Assembly: GCA_002351795.1 (NCBI GenBank)
Contig: DEHG01000070.1
Location: 9,888-22,348 of the forward strand
Length of the DNA: 12,461 nt
Direction: 5' to 3'
Origin: Ruminococcaceae bacterium UBA2806
GTDB lineage: Bacteria; Bacillota; Clostridia; Oscillospirales; Acutalibacteraceae
Under the pieces are notes generated by a model. That model was not told the origin of the DNA. It did not search any database and worked only from the letters and a program-made list of their open reading frames with translations. Positions within the stretch are counted from its first letter, which is position 1; every line of letters starts with the position of its first letter. The position numbers and the translations under genes were made by a program. This document shows positions 6,773-12,461 of this stretch, piece after piece.

Positions 6773-9343
6773 ATGAAAAAAATCGCTGTCGGTATCCTTG
6801 CCCATGTTGATTCGGGAAAAACGACCCTTTCCGAAGCCATGATGTATTGTTCGGGCAATCTGAAAAAGCTCGGACGTGTAGATCACGGGGACAGTTTTCT
6901 TGATACATATTCCGTAGAGCGTGAAAGAGGGATAACGGTTTTTTCAAAACAGGCTATAATGCCGTATAAGGATACAATGTTCACCCTGCTTGATACTCCC
7001 GGTCATGCCGATTTTTCCGCCGAAACGGAGCGTACCCTGCAGGTACTCGATTATGCGATACTTATAATAAGCGGTACTGACGGGATACAGAGCCATACAA
7101 TGACCTTATGGAAGCTTCTGAAAAGATATTCCGTTCCCACATTTATTTTTGTTAATAAAATGGATCTGGACGGTGCGGACAGGGGGATCATTCTTGCAAA
7201 GCTTAAAGACCGTCTCAGCGACGGCTGCATTGATTTTGGCGGCAGTGATGAAAGCTTTTTTGAAGAGCTTGCTATGTGCGATGAAAAGATGCTTGAGGAA
7301 TTTGACGCAGCGGGTACTGTTTCTCACAGTGATATTATGCGTTCGATACGGGAGAGAAAGGTTTTCCCATGTCTTTTCGGTTCAGCATTAAAGCTCAGCG
7401 GTATACAGGAGCTTCTTGATTGTCTTTATGAATATACGGTAATGCCTGAATATAAAAATGAATTTGCTGCAAGGGTTTTCAAGATCGGGGAGGATAAACA
7501 GGGCAATCGCCTGACCTTTATGAAAATAACAGGCGGTATGCTGAATGTCAGGGATATTATTTCCGACAGCAAAAACAAAAGCAATGAAAAGGTCAACCGT
7601 ATTTTTCTGTATTCAGGGGAAAAATTTACCTGTCCCGACAGCGCAGACGCAGGCACGGTATGCGCTGTAACAGGCCTTACATTCACACGCTGCGGAGACA
7701 GTTTCGGCAATGATGACAGTGCGCCCCCGCCGCTGCTGCAGCCCGTTCTTAACTATACTGTTGAACTGCCTGAGGATGTAAACGAGCATACGGCGCTTGA
7801 AAAGCTAAGAAGGCTTGAGGAGGAGGATCCGCAGCTGAGCATTACAGCAGATGAAAAGGACGGATCAATACAGCTGCGTCTTATGGGGGAAATACAGCTT
7901 GAAATACTGAAAAGGCTCATTCATGACCGTTTCGGCTTTGATGTAAGCTTCGGTCAGGGAAGCATTATCTATAAGGAAACAATAGAAAACACAGTTGAAG
8001 GAGTAGGGCATTTTGAACCGCTGCGGCATTATGCAGAAGTTCATCTGCTGATGAAGCCTGCACCAAGGGGCAGCGGATTGATATTTTCTTCAAAATGCCG
8101 TGAAGAGGTGCTTGATAAGAACCGCCAGCGGCTCATTCTTTCAATGCTTTATGAAAAGAAGCATATCGGAGTTCTTACAGGCTCACCTGTAACGGATATG
8201 GAAATAATACTTGCGGCGGGAAAGGATCATACCAAGCATACAGTCGGAGGTGATTTCCGTGAAGCTGCCTGTCGTGCCGTAAGACAGGGACTGCGCTCGG
8301 CAAGGTCTGTACTTTTAGAGCCGATATATGATTTTACCATGGAGATACCGAGCGAAAACACAGGACGGGCAATTGCGGATATCCAGCATATGTGCGGAAG
8401 CTTTGATCCCCCTGAAACCGAGGGAGAAATAACGATAATTTCAGGCCGTGCGCCTGTTTCCGAAATGAACAACTACAACCGTGAAATAATACAGTATACC
8501 CGTGGCAGAGGCAGACTTATCTGTACCTTCGGGGGATATGAACCCTGTCACAACAGCGAAGAGGTCATTGCCGCCATAGGCTATGATCCCGACAGCGATA
8601 CGGATAATCCATGCGATTCCGTTTTCTGCTCACACGGCGCAGGACATATCGTCAAATGGAACGAGGTAAAAAACCATATGCATGTATCCTCGGTCTTACA
8701 GAACGAAAGCAGACAAAGCGTTCCCGACAATGTACAAAGACTGAGATCCGCCCGCAGTCAGAGCGATATTTTTGCCGCAGACAAAGAGCTTATGGACATT
8801 TTTGAAAAAACCTACGGTCCTGTAAAGCGCAAAAGCAGCGGACAGCGGGTAGAATATAATTCATCACCCAAAAAAGATGATCTGCATAAGAGAACTTCAG
8901 CGCCGAAATTTGAAGGGCCCGAATATGTTCTGGTTGACGGTTACAATGTTATTTTTGCATGGGAGGAGCTTAACAGACTTTCAAAGGAAAGCCTTGACGC
9001 TGCAAGAAATACCCTGATAAATATTCTGTGCAATTACAGGGGATATAAAAAATGCGAGCTGATACTTGTTTTTGACGCTTATAAGGTAAAGGGCAATACA
9101 AGAGAGGTGGAACAGGTCGGCGGCATAAATATCGTTTATACAAAGGAAGCGGAAACAGCCGATATGTATATAGAAAAAGTGACCCATACACTTGCAAAAA
9201 AGCATCGTGTAAGGGTCGTTACATCAGACGGTATGGAGCAGATAATTATATTGGGCAGCGGTGCGCTGAGAGTTTCCTCGGCAGCCTTCCTGCAGGAAGT
9301 AAGGATGGCTGAAAAGGAGATAAGGGAGATCCTGGAGTCATAG
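6773..9343 (+). CDS. TetM/EF-G-like translational GTPase fused to a YacP/Rae1-type NYN nuclease domain
   Basis: This is an 856-residue fusion. Residues 1 to about 215 form a translational GTPase domain with AHVDSGKT (10-17), RGIT (52-55), DTPGH (74-78), NKMD (128-131) and GSALK (203-207). EF-G/TetM domains II-V extend to about 600. A Cys/His-containing stretch (592-637) and a polar linker lead to a C-terminal NYN domain (about 718-850) with putative metal-binding acids D722 (VDGYN), D768 (FDAYK), E794/D797 (ETADMY) and D819 (TSDG). YacP/Rae1 of Bacillus is an endonuclease that cuts mRNA in the ribosomal A site, and TetM also acts at the A site. I infer a ribosome-surveillance or rescue factor. 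The TetM tip motif YYSPV is replaced by THKTV-like residues (487-491: T, K, H, T, V), so classical tetracycline resistance is doubtful. The ATG at 6773 is preferred over 6761 because family proteins begin near KKIxxGILAHVD and AAGGA lies 11 bases upstream. Confidence 0.88.
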   Translation: MKKIAVGILAHVDSGKTTLSEAMMYCSGNLKKLGRVDHGDSFLDTYSVERERGITVFSKQAIMPYKDTMFTLLDTPGHADFSAETERTLQVLDYAILIISGTDGIQSHTMTLWKLLKRYSVPTFIFVNKMDLDGADRGIILAKLKDRLSDGCIDFGGSDESFFEELAMCDEKMLEEFDAAGTVSHSDIMRSIRERKVFPCLFGSALKLSGIQELLDCLYEYTVMPEYKNEFAARVFKIGEDKQGNRLTFMKITGGMLNVRDIISDSKNKSNEKVNRIFLYSGEKFTCPDSADAGTVCAVTGLTFTRCGDSFGNDDSAPPPLLQPVLNYTVELPEDVNEHTALEKLRRLEEEDPQLSITADEKDGSIQLRLMGEIQLEILKRLIHDRFGFDVSFGQGSIIYKETIENTVEGVGHFEPLRHYAEVHLLMKPAPRGSGLIFSSKCREEVLDKNRQRLILSMLYEKKHIGVLTGSPVTDMEIILAAGKDHTKHTVGGDFREAACRAVRQGLRSARSVLLEPIYDFTMEIPSENTGRAIADIQHMCGSFDPPETEGEITIISGRAPVSEMNNYNREIIQYTRGRGRLICTFGGYEPCHNSEEVIAAIGYDPDSDTDNPCDSVFCSHGAGHIVKWNEVKNHMHVSSVLQNESRQSVPDNVQRLRSARSQSDIFAADKELMDIFEKTYGPVKRKSSGQRVEYNSSPKKDDLHKRTSAPKFEGPEYVLVDGYNVIFAWEELNRLSKESLDAARNTLINILCNYRGYKKCELILVFDAYKVKGNTREVEQVGGINIVYTKEAETADMYIEKVTHTLAKKHRVRVVTSDGMEQIIILGSGALRVSSAAFLQEVRMAEKEIREILES

Positions 9344-9353
9344 ATGCAAGCTA

Positions 9354-9378
9354 AGTAAAAAATCATAATTGATTTACT
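9354..9378. terminator. Weak AT-rich dyad between convergent genes
   Basis: AGTAAAAAATCA (9354-9365) can pair with TGATTTACT (9370-9378) around TAAT, with a three-base A bulge. It lies between two genes whose stops are only 19 bp apart, and it overlaps the stop codon of the minus-strand gene. A bidirectional terminator is possible, but the stem is short, A/T-rich and has no clear separate T-tract. Confidence 0.3.
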
Positions 9379-10034
9379 GCCTCTGTATAAGGGAGTACGG
9401 AGATCTCAAGATTGCCGTTTTTGGTGCGAAGCTCATCAATGAAAGCCTTTTCTTCCGAAGGATCCTTCATTTGTATCTTGAAGGAAAGACGGAACATTGA
9501 ACCCATGCCCGTTGTCTTTACGCCGGCGTTTTCATAGCTTACAAGATAATGCTTGAATATATCGGTGAAAGCGTCCGAATATTCGAGCGACTCCGGGATC
9601 GTGATTTTCAGCAGACGTTCCTGAGCCATGCGCTTATGCTCAAATATCGGCAGGAATGAGATAACTATGTAAATAACAGCCATGCAGATAAGAATTATTA
9701 CGCCGTATGCAACATAGCCCATACCGAATGCAATGCCGGAACCCATAGCAATAAGTATTGCCGCTATTTCGTCAACGCTGCCCGGGGCACTTCTGAAACG
9801 GATAAGACCGAATGCGCTGCCCACCGCAACACCTGCGCCGATATTTCCGCTGACAAATGTTATAACAGCCGATACAATAAACGGCACTATTGCAATTACC
9901 AGGAAAAAGCGTTTTTTCGCCCGTATGCGGAATGACATTATCCACGAATATATGATACCTGCAACAACAGAAGCACCTGCCATTACGAAAAACTGTGATA
10001 CAGTGACCGGAACAGAATAAATAGAATCAAACAT
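9363..10034 (-). CDS. DUF4956 family membrane protein
   Basis: This 223-residue protein has several predicted membrane segments (about 13-33, 43-62, 87-107 and 109-130), with GLIRFRS (76-82) between the second and third. The GLIRFR-type loop is characteristic of DUF4956 and resembles the MgtC-like fold. A soluble C-terminal region (about 135-223) follows. The family's biochemical function is not established. Such genes are often found beside VTC-domain genes, as here, where the VTC gene ends 50 bp upstream. The start at 10034 (MFDSIYS) is preferred over in-frame ATGs at 10040 and 10070, because AAAGGAAG (10041-10048) is 6 bases from it. It is the last gene of a minus-strand cluster and is probably co-transcribed with the VTC and signalling genes. 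A role in membrane transport or as membrane partner of the VTC protein is inference only. Confidence 0.85.
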   Translation of the reverse strand: MFDSIYSVPVTVSQFFVMAGASVVAGIIYSWIMSFRIRAKKRFFLVIAIVPFIVSAVITFVSGNIGAGVAVGSAFGLIRFRSAPGSVDEIAAILIAMGSGIAFGMGYVAYGVIILICMAVIYIVISFLPIFEHKRMAQERLLKITIPESLEYSDAFTDIFKHYLVSYENAGVKTTGMGSMFRLSFKIQMKDPSEEKAFIDELRTKNGNLEISVLPYTEAVNQL

Positions 10035-10040
10035 ATACAT

Positions 10041-10048
10041 CTTCCTTT
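10041..10048 (-). promoter_or_regulatory. Ribosome-binding site deciding the DUF4956 gene start
   Basis: On the minus strand AAAGGAAG ends 6 bases before the ATG at 10034. It abuts the ATG at 10040 and lies inside the longer reading frame that starts at 10070, so both of those starts are unlikely. Confidence 0.7.
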
Positions 10049-10084
10049 CAAGATTTTTTACTGTCAACAACCTGCGGCTGATAA

Positions 10085-10789
10085 TTAATTTCCTATTGCA
10101 GCTCTTTTATAAGCTTCTCCGTATTTTGAAAAACTGTTTTTATATATCTTTCCCTTTGTAAGAATAGCGGACAGCCAGAGTGGAACTGCCTGCTGTACCT
10201 TTACTTCAAGTATAGTCCAGCCCTTGTCAAGAAGGGAGTTACCGTCCATTGAAACCCTGAGATCAAGATCCTCATATCTGTACCGGGGATTATGGTCTAT
10301 CGTAAGTCTGAGATCCCCATCGGGCTGGAAGTAGGCTATCCTGTCATAGATTATCATACAGGCGGGAACAAGAGTTTCGTAATAATCCCGGAAATTCGTT
10401 ATCTCACGGTTTATCTGACCGCCGGCGCATATATCGCCCTCACAGTCGAAAAACTTTTTTACCAGCGGTATTTGCGACTGTACACGCCGTTTATATACAA
10501 TACCGTATGCTTTCCGTTTAAGTTCAAGGAAAACAGGTGAGCTGTCTGTCGCTATTCCGTAGGATCGAAGCCTTATTTTTTCCTTGAATGGCGGTTTTTC
10601 GATCGACGTCCGTATAAGACGGTAATCGGGGGTATCGTAGTAAAGAGAAGCTATTGATGTCAGACCGAATTTGTCTATTTTCATATGACCTTCAAGACTT
10701 TTCTTGAAAAACTCCGTCTGCTCCGGATCCATAAAATATTTCATCTCATATCTTTTCATTACTACAATGGGATTTTTTTCTACTGCCAT
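10085..10789 (-). CDS. VTC-domain protein, possible polyphosphate polymerase
   Basis: This 234-residue soluble protein matches the VTC domain, the catalytic tunnel domain of the eukaryotic vacuolar transporter chaperone that makes polyphosphate from ATP. It belongs to the triphosphate-tunnel metalloenzyme type. Visible tunnel-like motifs are RYEMKY (13-18), SLYYDTPDY (48-56), KIRLRSYG (71-78), LELKRK (88-93), ILEVK (193-197) and FSKYGEAY (220-227). Their alternating Arg/Lys and Glu residues are what line the substrate tunnel. Bacterial members are commonly annotated as polyphosphate polymerase domain proteins, but the activity of this one is unproven. The ATG at 10789 has a good GGGGTGAG ribosome-binding site just upstream. 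The sensor-kinase-like gene ends 15 bp before it and the DUF4956 gene follows, so the three are probably one transcript. It has no membrane segment of its own, so the DUF4956 protein may supply the membrane anchor. Confidence 0.85.
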   Translation of the reverse strand: MAVEKNPIVVMKRYEMKYFMDPEQTEFFKKSLEGHMKIDKFGLTSIASLYYDTPDYRLIRTSIEKPPFKEKIRLRSYGIATDSSPVFLELKRKAYGIVYKRRVQSQIPLVKKFFDCEGDICAGGQINREITNFRDYYETLVPACMIIYDRIAYFQPDGDLRLTIDHNPRYRYEDLDLRVSMDGNSLLDKGWTILEVKVQQAVPLWLSAILTKGKIYKNSFSKYGEAYKRAAIGN

Positions 10790-10804
10790 AAGCTCACCCC
10801 CGCC

Positions 10805-12022
10805 TTATAAGGACATCTGTAAAATGAACCGTCCGTTTTTGACATTTGCGCTGACTCTTCCGCTATGTGCAAGCGCCGTCTGTTTTACATATGATAGTCC
10901 AAGACCTATGCCTTTTGTGCCATTGGCATTTTCAAGCATTGTAAAACGGTCGAATATCTGATCTATGCTGCCGTCCTTGAGTGCAGTATCATTTTCCTGC
11001 GTTAAAATAATACGCTTATTATTCTGCTGCAGTCTGAATACAGCTTCCGTTCCCGCAAATTTTACAGCATTGTCAACTATCTCGGAAACCGCTTTTTTCA
11101 TTTTAGCGTCATCGCCTTCAAGTATGACATCATCTGCTATCTCGCATACAAGGCGGATATTTTTCTGCTCAAAATCTGCGGATCTGCTGTCGATAACGCT
11201 GCTCAGAATATCAGAAAGATGTATAGTCGAGATATTTTTATCCTTTTCCTCAAATACCGAAAGGCTTGACAATTCTCTTACAGTTGCAGTCATTCTGCGG
11301 ACCTGTTTATTTATTGTATTTGTCGTTTCATCAGGACCGTGCTTACGTTCGATAAGCTCTGTATTTGCATTTATCACCGTCAGCGGAACACGGAATTCAT
11401 TTTCCACATTTGCAATAAACTGCTTTTGCTTTCTGTCCGATTCCTCTATCGGTCGGAATATCCGCCTTCCGACCATCATAAGTATAATAAAGCTTAGTAT
11501 CAGCAGGACTGCCCAGCCGATCACTGAAATTATAAGTATACGATAGGGTGAGATCAGCTCTCTGCCCTGGTCAATAACTGTTACATAGGTCTTATCATTT
11601 GCCTTATAAACACGATATCTGTAAGTTTCTCTTGTCCATCCTGTTTTGCCGCCAATAAGACTTCTTGCCCAGCTTTCCGCTTCGCTTTCATCAAGCGAGG
11701 ACATTTTGAATGTTATATTTTCCGAATTGCCGTCCTTGTCAAATGCAAAGGTAAAATATCTCAGTGAAAAATCCATTTCCGGTGAATATGGTCCCATATT
11801 ATCAAAACCGGGAATATGGAACGGATCTTTTCTGTGGTAATCCCTCAGCTGTCTGTCATTCCTGAACATACCGTCCTGATCTGCTATTCGCTGAGTAAGC
11901 TGGTCGGCGTCATCGCTTGCCATTGCAAAATTCATCACATTTATTACAGACAGCAATACTGTAAGCAAGATAAGGATCGCTCCTTCTGCGCTCCATACAA
12001 ATTTTCTTACTGCTTTATTCAT
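10805..12022 (-). CDS. Sensor histidine-kinase-like protein lacking the phospho-accepting histidine
   Basis: This 405-residue membrane protein has a membrane segment at about 12-34, an external region at about 35-160 and a second segment at about 162-185. These lead with no obvious HAMP domain into a dimerisation helix. The H-box reads FIANVENEFRVPL (202-214). In ordinary kinases of this type it reads FIANxSHELRTPL, so Asn208 replaces the phospho-accepting His and Glu207 replaces the Ser. The ATPase region keeps N318 (VDNAVKFA), the F-box FDRF (357-360) and the glycine box GIGLGL (371-376). The DxGxG box is not clear and reads NDTAL at 344-348. ATP binding may remain, but autophosphorylation on the usual residue cannot occur. 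The start ATG overlaps the end of the upstream regulator gene by 8 bp, indicating coupled translation. A sequencing error is unlikely to explain several substitutions in an intact frame. A signalling pseudokinase is inferred. Confidence 0.85.
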   Translation of the reverse strand: MNKAVRKFVWSAEGAILILLTVLLSVINVMNFAMASDDADQLTQRIADQDGMFRNDRQLRDYHRKDPFHIPGFDNMGPYSPEMDFSLRYFTFAFDKDGNSENITFKMSSLDESEAESWARSLIGGKTGWTRETYRYRVYKANDKTYVTVIDQGRELISPYRILIISVIGWAVLLILSFIILMMVGRRIFRPIEESDRKQKQFIANVENEFRVPLTVINANTELIERKHGPDETTNTINKQVRRMTATVRELSSLSVFEEKDKNISTIHLSDILSSVIDSRSADFEQKNIRLVCEIADDVILEGDDAKMKKAVSEIVDNAVKFAGTEAVFRLQQNNKRIILTQENDTALKDGSIDQIFDRFTMLENANGTKGIGLGLSYVKQTALAHSGRVSANVKNGRFILQMSL

Positions 12023-12461
12023 AAACCGTCACCATCCTGTACCCTTGTTTCATCACATATCTTATTCTTATCTTACTTCCGAGTTCCGTAAGCTTATTAT
12101 TGAGCGAATTTATATAAGGACCTGTTTTTTTGGTTCCAAGCTCTCCTTTTTCAGACAGGATCTCCAATATATCAATTTCTTTGTTTGTGACCCGTATTTT
12201 ATCATTGAGCATGAAATGCTTTACATCTACTTTAAGCTCCTCCGTTTCGAACTTCTTATCAGATCCCGCCTTTCCGGACACCTCTTTGACCAGATCCAGC
12301 AGTTCGGAAGGGAAAAACGGAAAGCTGATATATGCCTGCGGCAATGCGCTGACTCTCAGCAGCTCTGCATTTATTTCTTCTCTCAGCAAAACAATAACAG
12401 GGATACTTTTTTCACTGAAATAACGTACAAGCTCACCGGAGGATATTCTTGGTATATCCCT
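12015..12461 (-). CDS. Response-regulator-like protein, C-terminal part (cut by window edge), degenerate receiver
   Basis: The frame is open to the right edge with 148 residues visible. The real start and the usual phospho-accepting Asp lie outside the window. The first part matches the end of a receiver domain: IPVIVLLRE is strand 4, and AYISFPFFPSELLDLV is strand 5 and helix 5. Ordinary receivers have Thr/Ser where this has the second Leu of VLLRE (codon 12384-12386), and Lys before PF where this has Phe (codon 12321-12323). The second part resembles a shortened OmpR/PhoB winged helix: TNKEIDILEILSEKG, then PYINSLNNKL, then a wing ending KQGYRMV. About 20 residues usually found between the first two are missing. 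It precedes and overlaps the sensor gene by 8 bp, as in a normal two-component operon. I infer a phosphorylation-independent regulator. Recognition as a regulator is good, while DNA binding is uncertain. Confidence 0.8.
   Translation of the reverse strand, partial: RDIPRISSGELVRYFSEKSIPVIVLLREEINAELLRVSALPQAYISFPFFPSELLDLVKEVSGKAGSDKKFETEELKVDVKHFMLNDKIRVTNKEIDILEILSEKGELGTKKTGPYINSLNNKLTELGSKIRIRYVMKQGYRMVTVYE

Noticed and set aside
6773..9343. Tetracycline resistance gene of the tet(M)/tet(O) class
   Set aside because: The protein is 856 residues with an added nuclease domain, lacks the YYSPV drug-site loop and lacks the long attenuator leader of mobile tet genes. No mobile element is nearby.
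10040..10070. Longer N-terminus for the DUF4956 protein
   Set aside because: The extra residues are charged and untypical, and the ribosome-binding site lies inside this stretch, so the start at 10034 is preferred.
10965..11546. A 193-codon open frame on the plus strand, antisense to the sensor gene
   Set aside because: It is Ser- and Ile-rich with no recognisable motif and no ribosome-binding site. It reads through the complement of a well-supported gene, so it is a codon-bias shadow.

Overview
The window looks like the chromosome of a low-to-moderate G+C anaerobic Firmicute, most likely an Oscillospiraceae/Ruminococcus-type gut or rumen bacterium. I infer this from the type III glutamine synthetase next to a two-subunit glutamate synthase, from a TetM-like GTPase fused to a YacP/NYN nuclease, and from the style of the VTC/DUF4956 cluster. 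No database search was possible, so the taxon is an inference. No tRNA, rRNA, insertion sequence, CRISPR array or phage gene was seen.

Left part (1-6702): ammonia assimilation. The 5' end of a type III glutamine synthetase gene (glnN, minus strand, cut by the window edge) diverges from a gltB-gltD operon (plus strand) encoding both subunits of NADPH-dependent glutamate synthase. Together they form a GS-GOGAT cycle. The 390-bp divergent region has two near-consensus promoters. The gltB promoter carries two perfect palindromes. The glnN leader carries a 14-bp hairpin with an AAUGGG hexaloop, which resembles one half of an ANTAR antiterminator target. A strong intrinsic terminator closes gltBD.

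Middle (6703-9343): a monocistronic gene with its own promoter encodes an 856-residue protein. It joins an EF-G/TetM-like translational GTPase to a C-terminal NYN (PIN-like) nuclease domain of the YacP/Rae1 type. The likely role is ribosome A-site surveillance or mRNA cleavage rather than ordinary tetracycline resistance.

Right part (9354-12461, minus strand): a tight cluster transcribed right to left. It holds a response-regulator-like gene (5' end outside the window), a sensor-kinase-like gene, a VTC-domain protein and a DUF4956 membrane protein. The two signalling genes overlap by 8 bp. Both look catalytically degenerate: the kinase has Asn where the phospho-accepting His should be, and the regulator lacks the receiver switch Thr/Ser and the conserved Lys. 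This phosphorylation-deficient pair linked to a VTC/DUF4956 module is the most unusual system in the window.
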